Position numbers and translations under genes: made by a program. Source: Chlorobiota bacterium (GTDB lineage: Bacteria; Bacteroidota; Bacteroidia; Bacteroidales; Marinilabiliaceae). Taken from it: DNA of 50,366 nucleotides. This document shows, in pieces, positions 1-8,116 of the stretch. The stretch is taken from the NCBI GenBank assembly GCA_013153405.1, contig JAADEM010000031.1:1-50366 (forward strand). Direction: 5' to 3'. Position 1 is the first letter of the stretch; each line of letters begins with the position of its first letter. Under the pieces are notes generated by a model that made no database searches, was not told the DNA's origin, and saw only the letters and a program-made list of their open reading frames with translations.

Positions 1-102
1 TTAATTCGGAGGTTGTTATTTTCCGGAATTAATCAGGCTTAAAAATAATACACCCTGTATTAATTACGAAATTAAAAGTATTTTGTTCTAAAAAGACGGA
101 GA

Positions 103-1320
103 TCAGATGTTATTTTTTATTACAACAATATCACCTTCATTTAATCCTGATGTAATTCTGAAATAATCTTCGTTTTCTCCTCCCGTTTTTATTTTCTGTT
201 TAACAGTAGACAAACCGGAACGTTTGAATACGTACTTTACAGAGTCGATTCCAAACACGGCACTTTTGGGAACCATCAGTGCGTCTTTCCATGTGCCTGT
301 TATAATGGTGTTTGTTGTGGTCATTCCCGGGAGTAAATCTTCGTGATAAGGGTCAAGTTTCACCTCTACTTTGAACCCGTTCTGATATTCGCCGGGTATC
401 TCTTTGCCAATATTGGCTATTTTTATCACTCTGCCGGTGAATGTTTTATCGGGAAATGCATCAATAGTAATTCTTACTTTATTACCAACAGCAATCTTGG
501 CTATGTTTACTTCTTTTACATTTATTTCCGACATCAGAGTTGAGAGGTCGGGAAGAGTTGCAATTAACGGAGCCCAGGGGCCAACACGGGAGCCCGCTCT
601 GATTCTGCCGTCATAACTCCATCCGTAAACAATCATGCCGTCGGCAGGTGACTTTATGTTGAGTTGTCTTTGTAGTTTCAGATAGAGGTTTTTACGCTCT
701 TCATATTTCTTTATTTTCGTGTTGTATCGGTTAATAATTACTTTGTGTTTTCTTCTTTTTTGTTCAAGGTTTCTTTTTGACCTGTCAAGAGACCTTTTGG
801 CCTGCTCCAGTTCAAGTTTTGCCTGTCTCTGTACCGCTTTTGATTCGTATACCGACTGTTCTACCTTTATTTCTTTGTCGAGAACCTCGTCTTTTGCTTT
901 TTGTATGGCATCTCTTGCCGCAGAGAGAGAAAGGCTGGAGTCGAGTTTTGCTGTTTCAAGTTTATTGTAATAATCATCGAGTTTTGTAGTAACATCTTTC
1001 AACTCTTCTACAACATTGGTGGGATCGAGGGTTGCTACATGATCGCCTTTTTTTACGATTTTACCCTCCTCGACAATGTCAAGGATTTTGAGTTCCCAGA
1101 TGTCAAGTTCACGTCGGAATAAAACTTCCGGTACTGTAATGTTGAGTGATTTTTGTGCTTTGAGTTCGCCTATCTCGGTAATATATGTTTCAAATGTTCC
1201 TTTTATTACCTTAACGTTTTTTTCATTTGAGTCAGCATGTCTCCATGGGCCGGCTATGAGTAAAGTTATGACAGCCAGAACGGAAACGGCATAAACGATA
1301 TGTTTCTTTTTAAGTTGCAT
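103..1320 (-). CDS. HlyD/RND-type periplasmic adaptor of an efflux system (second adaptor of the operon)
   Basis: Membrane-fusion (adaptor) protein that should bridge an inner-membrane transporter and a TolC-like channel. The N-terminus has one transmembrane/signal anchor (about residues 8-25). A lipoyl/barrel-sandwich half follows, then a long charged alpha-helical hairpin (about 105-215) with coiled-coil character, the second lipoyl half (NIKSPADGMIVYGW) and beta-barrel segments such as VRITIDAFPDKTFTGRV. The ATG at 1320 is preferred. A GTG two codons upstream (1326) would also fit and would leave only 3 nt after the upstream TolC gene. It is the last gene of the visible minus-strand operon and a clear paralogue of the adaptor at 4250-5638, sharing the DAFP and MTTxN segments. 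The substrate is unknown. An imperfect inverted repeat lies downstream at positions 1-32. Confidence 0.85.
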   Translation of the reverse strand: MQLKKKHIVYAVSVLAVITLLIAGPWRHADSNEKNVKVIKGTFETYITEIGELKAQKSLNITVPEVLFRRELDIWELKILDIVEEGKIVKKGDHVATLDPTNVVEELKDVTTKLDDYYNKLETAKLDSSLSLSAARDAIQKAKDEVLDKEIKVEQSVYESKAVQRQAKLELEQAKRSLDRSKRNLEQKRRKHKVIINRYNTKIKKYEERKNLYLKLQRQLNIKSPADGMIVYGWSYDGRIRAGSRVGPWAPLIATLPDLSTLMSEINVKEVNIAKIAVGNKVRITIDAFPDKTFTGRVIKIANIGKEIPGEYQNGFKVEVKLDPYHEDLLPGMTTTNTIITGTWKDALMVPKSAVFGIDSVKYVFKRSGLSTVKQKIKTGGENEDYFRITSGLNEGDIVVIKNNI

Positions 1321-1329
1321 AAACACAGA

Positions 1330-2826
1330 TTATTGTTGCAAAAGACTATCCAGCTCGTCGAGCAGGGATTTGTTGTTTTCAAAGTCAAACAATGTCAATT
1401 TTCGTATGTTGAAATATCCTTTCCAATATTGGGCAAGGGAGTTTACATAGTTACGTCGTGCCTGATCAAGTGAATTTCGTGCCGAGTTCAGTTTGATCAC
1501 ATCTACTTTGTCAATCATGAAACGTTGTTTTGTTACGTCGTAACCCAGCTGTGCCACAGTATCTGCTTTCGCTGATATTCTTACCTGTTCGTTCTGGACG
1601 TTGAACTCCATCACCTGTATTATTACTGATTGTTCCAGATCGATACGTTGCTGGCGTATTGCGGCTTCGGTTACGTCTCTGTCTGATTTAGCCATCTCTA
1701 TCTTCCCTTTTCGTTCACCCCAGTCGAGAATAGGCATTTGCAGGCCAACGGAAACACCTTTCTCATTCCCAAAAGGAGAAGTATAAAGCTCATCCAGATC
1801 CATTGCCCATTTGTTTATACCAATATTGGCCTGAACAGTTGCATTTATCCCGCTTGCCCGGGTTTCAGCAATTCTGCGGTTCGCTTCAAGTAGTTGTTGT
1901 TCATATCCCAGAAGGTCGGGGTTGTTGTTTAAAACATACTTCATTACTTCGTTTACATCAACCTGCAAATCAGGGATTTTATCGGGTACTATGCATTTTA
2001 TTGTAATGTCTTTTTCAAGTCCCAGAAGAGAGTTGAGAGCCGAGCGTGTTTGTTTGAGTGATATTTTGGCTTTTGTAACCGACAGGTTTGAATTCAGCAG
2101 GGAAAGTTCGAGGTCGAGCAATTCATCCTGAGTAACTGTTCCTATTTCAAATCTTCCTTTTCCTATTCTGAAAAGTGTATCTGCATTGCTGTAGTTTGTT
2201 TCAGCAATTTTCAGGTTTATCTCCGACATTACAACATTGAAAAACGCATCAGTTACTCTTATTCTGATGTTTTCCAGTTCAACAAGAAAATCTTTTTTTG
2301 CTTTTTCAAATTTAAGGGGTTCAATTCTCGACATCCATCTGAATTTGTTGTAACCGTTTAATGGTTGCCTGAAATTGATTGAGAAAGGTACTGAAGTAAA
2401 TTCGGCATCACCGTCACTGTTTTTTATCATTCTGGCATTTGATTCCAGACTTAATGTTCCTCCGGTTATTGTGACGTTCTGCTGTAATGTGAGTCCCAGG
2501 TTTGATGACAAGCGTTCGTACGGAACAAAACGGTAATCGCCGGTGTTGAAATCGTATTCGGACGATACCGACTGACTGTATGCAAAGGGTGTTGTGTTTA
2601 GGCGTAAGGCAGGCAGTTTGGTAGCCTTGTAGCTCCGGTAAGCCCAGTATCTTGCCAGATACATGTTTTTGGCCCTGAAACTGTACAGTGATTGTTTCAT
2701 TGCAAGACTGATAGCGTCATCTAAAGTCATGTCAAGAGTAACACCTTGTTTAGTAATGTTTTGTTGTGCCTTAGGAAGCGTGTGGAAAATAATTACGAAC
2801 AGAAATATGAAGCTTGTTTTTTTCAT
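1330..2826 (-). CDS. TolC-family outer membrane efflux protein
   Basis: Outer-membrane channel of a tripartite efflux system, 498 residues. It starts with a cleavable signal peptide (MKKTSFIFLFVIIFHTLPKA). The rest has the TolC/OEP organisation of two similar halves rich in long amphipathic helices: a segment near residues 195-270 (the LELSLLNSNLSVTKAKISL region) and its counterpart near 380-450 ending in KLNSARNSLDQARRNY. Length is usual for the family. It lies 12 nt downstream of the permease stop and 9 nt upstream of the second adaptor, so co-transcription with both is very likely. The sequence does not give the substrate. Confidence 0.88.
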   Translation of the reverse strand: MKKTSFIFLFVIIFHTLPKAQQNITKQGVTLDMTLDDAISLAMKQSLYSFRAKNMYLARYWAYRSYKATKLPALRLNTTPFAYSQSVSSEYDFNTGDYRFVPYERLSSNLGLTLQQNVTITGGTLSLESNARMIKNSDGDAEFTSVPFSINFRQPLNGYNKFRWMSRIEPLKFEKAKKDFLVELENIRIRVTDAFFNVVMSEINLKIAETNYSNADTLFRIGKGRFEIGTVTQDELLDLELSLLNSNLSVTKAKISLKQTRSALNSLLGLEKDITIKCIVPDKIPDLQVDVNEVMKYVLNNNPDLLGYEQQLLEANRRIAETRASGINATVQANIGINKWAMDLDELYTSPFGNEKGVSVGLQMPILDWGERKGKIEMAKSDRDVTEAAIRQQRIDLEQSVIIQVMEFNVQNEQVRISAKADTVAQLGYDVTKQRFMIDKVDVIKLNSARNSLDQARRNYVNSLAQYWKGYFNIRKLTLFDFENNKSLLDELDSLLQQ

Positions 2827-2838
2827 TTTTTTATCATT

Positions 2839-4239
2839 TTATTGACGTAATGATTCTACCGGATCCTGACTTGCGGCTCTTTTAGCCGGCAGGTATCCGA
2901 AAACAATTCCTACTGTTGCAGATACAAAGAATGCGACAATTACCGAGAAGAAGGATACAATAGTTTTTATATCAGCTGTGAATTCGATAAGATGAGCAAG
3001 GCCGATACCCAGAAATACCCCGATGATTCCTCCCAGTACACTGATAAGTGTTGATTCGGCCAGGAACTGAACGATAATATCTTTACGTGAAGCTCCTATA
3101 GCCTGCCGGGTTCCTATCTCGCGTATCCTTTCCCATACTGATGCAAGCATGATGTTCATAATGCCTATTCCACCTACGATGAGCGATATCCCGGCTATGG
3201 CACCCAGAACAATATTGAATATTTCGTTGGTTTTCTGCTGTTGTTTTAACAGTAGCTCAGGGACCGTAACTTCAAAATCATATAGATCGGAATGGCGGCG
3301 CAGTAACAGGCGTTTAATTATATTGGCTGTTGCAGCCAGTTGTTCTGTCTCTTTTACCTGAACAATGATTTTATCCAGCTGATCGTGTCGTTCTTTGGCT
3401 TTGTCCGAAGCCGTGTTGTCTCCATTGTTGGGGCCGCCGAAAACAATTATAACTCCTCCGCCTACCATTCTGTTCATAGTTTCAGGTTTTATTGCCGCTC
3501 GATCTTTAAATCGCCTAAGCAGTGTTTTTGCAGGAACAATTATTCTGTTATCACTGCTGCTGATTCCCATTTCATCGGTTGCTGATGCTGTGAAGTCCCG
3601 TTTTTCAATAACACCGATTACCTTCAGCCATACTTTGCCACATTTTATATATTGTCCCACGGGGTTGTCCTGATTGAAAAAATGATTTCTGATATTGGCA
3701 CCTATGACACAAACCGGAACACCTTTCTGAGCCTGGGCATCGGTAAAACTTTTCCCAAGCTCTATATTCATATTCAGTAGTTTGAAATATTCCGGAGATA
3801 CTCCGTCGAGAACAACAGGGTAACTCTTACCTTCTTTAATGGCATAGTAGCTCATTGAGATAACAGGAGTTATTTTGTGTACTGTCGGGATAACTTTTTT
3901 TATGGCCAGGGCATCGAGCATTGTCAGTCCTGGTGAGAATCTTTTTTTTCTCGATTTATTATCTTCTGTACCTGTATTGCCTGCATCGGCTGAAAGCAAT
4001 GACTGGCTGCTTGGGGTTATTATGATATTGTTAACACCCACAAGTTTTATCTGCTCCAGAACTTCTTGTTGTGCACCTTTGCCTATTGCTAGCATGCTGA
4101 TAACCGCAGCTACCCCAAACATTATACCAAGGGCTGTTAAAAACGATTTCATTTTATTAGCCATAATTGCCTCCATGGCAATTATTACATCATGAATGTA
4201 TCTGCGGTACAAATATATCGGATGATTGATGTTTTTCAT
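2839..4239 (-). CDS. MacB/FtsX-type ABC transporter permease
   Basis: Inner-membrane permease of a MacB-like mechanotransmission ABC transporter, 466 residues from the chosen start. A first transmembrane helix (FLTALGIMFGVAAVISMLAI) is followed by a large periplasmic MacB_PCD-type domain of about 250 residues, then three C-terminal transmembrane helices separated by the conserved cytoplasmic loop WERIREIGTRQAIGAS. It ends with the typical LPAKRAASQDPVESLR tail. There is no nucleotide-binding domain in this chain, unlike fused MacB. The ATG at 4239 is preferred because it starts 10 nt after the upstream adaptor's stop. An upstream in-frame start at 4278 would overlap that gene by 29 nt. The partner ATPase must be encoded elsewhere or beyond the left edge. 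Confidence 0.88.
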   Translation of the reverse strand: MKNINHPIYLYRRYIHDVIIAMEAIMANKMKSFLTALGIMFGVAAVISMLAIGKGAQQEVLEQIKLVGVNNIIITPSSQSLLSADAGNTGTEDNKSRKKRFSPGLTMLDALAIKKVIPTVHKITPVISMSYYAIKEGKSYPVVLDGVSPEYFKLLNMNIELGKSFTDAQAQKGVPVCVIGANIRNHFFNQDNPVGQYIKCGKVWLKVIGVIEKRDFTASATDEMGISSSDNRIIVPAKTLLRRFKDRAAIKPETMNRMVGGGVIIVFGGPNNGDNTASDKAKERHDQLDKIIVQVKETEQLAATANIIKRLLLRRHSDLYDFEVTVPELLLKQQQKTNEIFNIVLGAIAGISLIVGGIGIMNIMLASVWERIREIGTRQAIGASRKDIIVQFLAESTLISVLGGIIGVFLGIGLAHLIEFTADIKTIVSFFSVIVAFFVSATVGIVFGYLPAKRAASQDPVESLRQ

Positions 4240-4249
4240 TGCAATGGTA

Positions 4250-5638
4250 TTAATGCTTGTCAGTGATGATAGTTGCATTTCCCGGAAGAGGCTCTTTATT
4301 AGTTTGTTTTTCGGCCTCTGTTTCTTTTATCTTTTCTTTAAGCTTATCAAGTTTCTCTTTTTTTCGTTGCAAAATTTGTTCGTAAATTTCAGCACCTTTC
4401 AAGGGTAGTTTGCCAGCATCCTTGGGTTCGTTAAGCATGAGTGTCATGTTTTTTTCAAGTCCGTTGTTTACAACAACGTAATTTTCGTTTTCCTCACCCG
4501 GATCAATTATTTGCTTTGTGATTTCATCATCATTTTTTATGTAAACGAATTGAACCGTATCGTTGGCAAAAACTGCTTCGAGAGGAATAAACAGAACACT
4601 GTCGAGAACATCAGTTGTTATTATGTTGCTGGTGGTCATTGCCGGTTTCAGGTCAGGATCGGAGCCCTTCACCTTTATTGTTATCTCAAACACTTTTGAA
4701 TCTCCGCCGGGCAGTACCTGACCGATGTTGGCAACAGATGTGACTTCGCCGTCAAAATGTTTTTCAGGGAAAGCATCTATACCGACTTTAACGGGTTGCC
4801 CTGTTTTAATTTTAGAGATGTCGATTTCGTTAATAAAAGATTTCGATATCATTGATGTAAGGTCTGGTAGTTCGGCTATTTTGGGGCGCCAACGACTTAT
4901 TGACGAGCCTGCTTTTATTTTTTTGCCGAATCTGTCATAGCTGTATATTACCATGCCAGGTTTAGGAGCTTTTACTTCAAGTTTTTCTATAAGTTTGTCA
5001 ACATCATCAAGCCGCTCCTTTGCGGTTTTTACCTCTTCCCAACTCCTGTAAACCTTGTACTCCCCCTGCTTTTTCTTAATTTTATAGTTTCTTATTTTCT
5101 GCTTCAAATCACGTTCGGCTCTTTCAACGTCGAGTTTTGCCTGTCGTTTAATTGCCGGTGATTCATAAATTGACTGGCTCAGTATAAGTTTCTTTTCTTC
5201 AAGCTGAACTTTTCCGTTCAGAAGATCATCTCGCAGGTTGCTCATTTCAAGTGTGGTATCAAGCTTGGCATCTTCCCAAGCATTGTATGCCTGTTCCCAC
5301 GCATCGTAATATTTATTGCGTTGTTCCTCAACGGCACTGTAATCAAGAGTGGCAACCCAGTCGCCTGAATCAACCACAGTTCCTTCCTCAACAAGACTGA
5401 TGACCTTAATTTCGTAAATTCCCAGACGCCTGCTTGATATCTCTTTAGGAAGATTGATTGAGGTGGAGTTCTCAGCTTTTAGCTGACCGGTGGAGTAAAC
5501 TACTGAAACAAATTTCCCGAATTGAACAGGAACTGTTATCTCTTTGGTATCAATTATTTTTTTTCTTGTGGCAAAAAATATTACCAAACCGGCAACGATT
5601 ACTATCGTTCCCCATCTAATAAAAGGGTTCTTAAACAT
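4250..5638 (-). CDS. HlyD/RND-type periplasmic adaptor of an efflux system (first adaptor of the operon)
   Basis: Adaptor protein of 462 residues and first gene of the visible efflux operon. It has an N-terminal membrane anchor (about 8-24), a split lipoyl domain, a long helical hairpin (about 105-220, rich in K/E/R) and the second lipoyl half (KLEVKAPKPGMVIYSYDRFG). Beta-barrel segments follow, including VKVGIDAFPEKHFDGEV. About 45 charged residues (RKKEKLDKLKEKIKETEAEK) are appended at the C-terminus. They are absent from the paralogue at 103-1320 and probably form an extra helix. Its stop lies 10 nt before the permease start. Having two different adaptors with one permease and one channel suggests a hetero-oligomeric adaptor ring, which is inference. 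Confidence 0.86.
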   Translation of the reverse strand: MFKNPFIRWGTIVIVAGLVIFFATRKKIIDTKEITVPVQFGKFVSVVYSTGQLKAENSTSINLPKEISSRRLGIYEIKVISLVEEGTVVDSGDWVATLDYSAVEEQRNKYYDAWEQAYNAWEDAKLDTTLEMSNLRDDLLNGKVQLEEKKLILSQSIYESPAIKRQAKLDVERAERDLKQKIRNYKIKKKQGEYKVYRSWEEVKTAKERLDDVDKLIEKLEVKAPKPGMVIYSYDRFGKKIKAGSSISRWRPKIAELPDLTSMISKSFINEIDISKIKTGQPVKVGIDAFPEKHFDGEVTSVANIGQVLPGGDSKVFEITIKVKGSDPDLKPAMTTSNIITTDVLDSVLFIPLEAVFANDTVQFVYIKNDDEITKQIIDPGEENENYVVVNNGLEKNMTLMLNEPKDAGKLPLKGAEIYEQILQRKKEKLDKLKEKIKETEAEKQTNKEPLPGNATIITDKH

Positions 5639-5680
5639 AAAAACAATTTTTCACAGATCCGGATTAAAATTATATAAAAT

Positions 5681-5746
5681 AAAAAGACTTGCCTTTTAAA
5701 GTCGAGTGTTAAATAACTCAAATATTCTTTAATAGACAAGTCTTTT
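5681..5746 (-). terminator. Possible terminator behind the phosphohexomutase gene
   Basis: A 10-bp perfect inverted repeat (AAAAGACTTG at 5682-5691, CAAGTCTTTT at 5737-5746) encloses about 45 nt. Read on the minus strand, its second arm runs into a T-rich stretch. It lies in the 146-nt gap between the phosphohexomutase stop and the efflux operon start. The long loop makes it weaker than a classical intrinsic terminator. Confidence 0.4.
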
Positions 5747-5784
5747 AGGAAAAATTAACTAAAAACTTAGTAGGAAGTGTGGAT

Positions 5785-7173
5785 TTATTCCATCAACTCT
5801 TTAATATCTTTAATGATTATGCCGGCAAGTTCGTCGGCAAGTTCTGCGGTTTTTGCTTCGGCATAAATTCTGATTATTGGTTCTGTATTTGATTTTCGCA
5901 ACTGAACCCACGAGTCGGGAAAGTCAATTTTCACACCATCGATATCGGTAATTTTTTCTTTAGAGTATTTCTCTTTTATTTTAAGTAGAATGTTGTCGAC
6001 ATCGATATCGGGGGTTAGTTGTATTTTATTTTTAGATATATGATAATCTGGATATTTAGCTCTTAATTCCGAGCATTTGAGTCCTGATTTAGCAAGATGT
6101 GTAAGGAATAATCCTATTCCGGTAAGAGCATCCCTGCCGTAATGACTTTCAGGATAAATAACTCCTCCGTTACCCTCACCGCCTATTACGGCATCAACCT
6201 CTTTCATTTTGCTTACAACATTAACTTCTCCTACGGCAGCAGAATAATATTTGCCTCCGTGCTGAATTGTAATATCACTTAACGCTCTAGTTGACGACAG
6301 GTTTGAAACAGTGTTTCCAGGTTTGTGAGAAAGTATGTAATCGGCTACAGCCACAAGTGTATATTCTTCTCCAAACATGGAGCCGTCTTCGTTAACTATA
6401 GCCAACCTGTCTACATCAGGATCGACTACAAACCCGACATCAGCTTTGCGTTCTTTGATTAGTTTTGAGATTTCGGTCAGGTTTTCGGGCAGAGGTTCCG
6501 GATTGTGAGGGAAATCACCATTAGGTTCAGTATAAAGTTCTATCACTTCTTTTACACCTAAAGCCTTAAGAAGAGGAGGCAGGACAATACCTCCCACAGA
6601 GTTGACACAATCGATTGCGACAGTGAAGTTTACTTTTTTTATTGCATCAACATCAACCAGTTCAAGGCCGAGTACATGCTGAATGTGAAAACCGGAATAT
6701 GTGTCATTTTCAGTCAATCTGCCTATGTCGTCAATGTCAGCATAATTAAAATCTTCTTTTTCGGCAATTGAAAGAACCTCTTTTCCATCGTCGGCAGTGA
6801 GAAACTCACCTTTTTCGTTAAGTAATTTCAAAGCATTCCATTGCCGGGGATTATGACTTGCTGTTAGGATAATTCCACCATCAGCTTTTTCGTTTACTAC
6901 CGCAAGTTCTGTTGTCGGAGTTGTGGCAAGTCCGATATTTACAACATCTATACCGATACCCTGCAGGCTTCCTGTTACTATGTTATTTACCATTTCTCCT
7001 GAAATTCTGGCATCCCGCCCTACAACAACTTTGCATTTCTTGTTTTTGTTTCTGTTTTTCACCCAAATACCGTATGCTGTAGTGAATCTTACTATGTCAA
7101 GTGGTGATAACCCGTCGCCTGGTTGTCCGCCAATGGTCCCCCTGATTCCTGAAATAGATTTGATTAATGTCAT
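5785..7173 (-). CDS. glmM: Phosphohexomutase, probably phosphoglucosamine mutase
   Basis: Alpha-D-phosphohexomutase of 462 residues that interconverts hexose 6- and 1-phosphates. In Bacteroidota this subfamily is usually assigned as GlmM, which makes glucosamine 1-phosphate for UDP-GlcNAc, peptidoglycan and LPS. The active-site serine loop TASHNP carries the phosphorylated Ser106. The metal loop is DPDVDR (Asp251, 253, 255), a variant of the more common DGDxDR. The sugar-specificity loop is GEGNGGVIYPE, and the C-terminal phosphate loop is RKSNTEPIIRIYAEA. Four-domain length is complete. A phosphomannomutase/phosphoglucomutase role cannot be excluded. The gene is divergent from the pseudouridine synthase, with 114 nt between the start codons. 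Confidence 0.85.
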   Translation of the reverse strand: MTLIKSISGIRGTIGGQPGDGLSPLDIVRFTTAYGIWVKNRNKNKKCKVVVGRDARISGEMVNNIVTGSLQGIGIDVVNIGLATTPTTELAVVNEKADGGIILTASHNPRQWNALKLLNEKGEFLTADDGKEVLSIAEKEDFNYADIDDIGRLTENDTYSGFHIQHVLGLELVDVDAIKKVNFTVAIDCVNSVGGIVLPPLLKALGVKEVIELYTEPNGDFPHNPEPLPENLTEISKLIKERKADVGFVVDPDVDRLAIVNEDGSMFGEEYTLVAVADYILSHKPGNTVSNLSSTRALSDITIQHGGKYYSAAVGEVNVVSKMKEVDAVIGGEGNGGVIYPESHYGRDALTGIGLFLTHLAKSGLKCSELRAKYPDYHISKNKIQLTPDIDVDNILLKIKEKYSKEKITDIDGVKIDFPDSWVQLRKSNTEPIIRIYAEAKTAELADELAGIIIKDIKELME

Positions 7174-7226
7174 GTTAATTAGTGTTTTATGTTATTTGTT
7201 GTTTAAATTTCGAAAAAGAAATATAA

Positions 7227-7260
7227 TTTGAATAAAGATATATAATTTTTCTCACCTTTG
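7227..7260 (+). promoter_or_regulatory. Candidate Bacteroidota sigma-ABfr-type promoter for the pseudouridine synthase
   Basis: A TTTG at 7227-7230 is followed after 22 nt by CACCTTTG at 7253-7260. That is one mismatch from the TAnnTTTG -7 element, with spacing inside the known 17-23 nt range. The predicted start lies about 20 nt before the ATG at 7288. Confidence 0.35.
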
Positions 7261-7287
7261 TAAAATATTTAAATCTTATAATCAGAT

Positions 7288-8103
7288 ATGGACAGAAAAC
7301 GTGATTTTTCGGACAGAAAAGGTAAAGCTGGAAAGAGGTTTAGCGGCTCACAGGGCAGAAATCTTAAACTTAACAAGGGGCGGTTTGAAGAGCTGAGGTT
7401 AAATAAATTTATTGCAAATGCAGGCGTTTGCAGCAGGCGAGATGCCGATGAACTGATAAAAAAAGGAGAGATAACCGTAAATGGAAAAGTGGTGACCGAA
7501 ATGGGCACTATAGTTAAGATGGGTGATGATATAAGATACAAAGGGAAAAGGCTTAATGCGGAAAAGAAGGTGTATCTGTTGCTGAATAAACCCAAAGATG
7601 TGGTAACTACGATGAGTGATCCGCATGCCAAACATACAGTAATGGAATTAATAAAAGGTGCCTGTGAAGAAAGAATCTATCCTGTGGGACGACTCGACCG
7701 AAATACTACTGGTGTTTTGTTGTTTACCAACGACGGAGATCTGGCTAAAAAACTTACCCACCCCAAACATTTTACAAAAAAAATATATCACGTATTTTTG
7801 GATAAGCCGGTAGCAGAAGAACATTTAGAGCAGATTGCCGAAGGTGTGGAACTTGATGACGGAGTTATTGCCGCCGATAATGTCAGTTATGTTGAGAATG
7901 GTGATAAATCTCAGGTAGGTATAGAAATACATTCAGGAAAAAACCGGGTTGTAAGGCGTATTTTTGAACATTTAGGATATAAAGTGGTAAAGCTTGATCG
8001 TGTTTATTTTGCCGGACTTACAAAAAAAGGGATATCAAGAGGTAAGTGGCGGATGCTTACTCCAAGAGAAGTTTCGAGACTTAAAGCAGGTTTCTGGAAA
8101 TAA
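7288..8103 (+). CDS. 23S rRNA pseudouridine synthase, RsuA/RluB/RluF family
   Basis: Isomerises a specific uridine in ribosomal RNA to pseudouridine, 271 residues. After a basic, low-complexity N-terminal tail (about 1-35) comes an S4 RNA-binding domain (LRLNKFIANAGVCSRRDADE, about 37-95). The catalytic domain carries the family motif GRLDRNTTGVLLFTNDGD, with catalytic Asp137, and the later segment GKNRVVRRIFEHLGY. This is the RsuA family. The motifs favour RluB (position 2605 in E. coli numbering), but paralogues are hard to separate without a tree. The gene reads into the DUF5686-type gene 13 nt later, so the two are probably co-transcribed. Confidence 0.86.
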   Translation: MDRKRDFSDRKGKAGKRFSGSQGRNLKLNKGRFEELRLNKFIANAGVCSRRDADELIKKGEITVNGKVVTEMGTIVKMGDDIRYKGKRLNAEKKVYLLLNKPKDVVTTMSDPHAKHTVMELIKGACEERIYPVGRLDRNTTGVLLFTNDGDLAKKLTHPKHFTKKIYHVFLDKPVAEEHLEQIAEGVELDDGVIAADNVSYVENGDKSQVGIEIHSGKNRVVRRIFEHLGYKVVKLDRVYFAGLTKKGISRGKWRMLTPREVSRLKAGFWK

Positions 8104-8116
8104 TAACACATTGTGT

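Noticed and set aside
1-32. Inverted repeat at the left edge as terminator of the efflux operon
   Set aside because: The stem is interrupted, and the sequence that would follow on the minus strand is outside the window.
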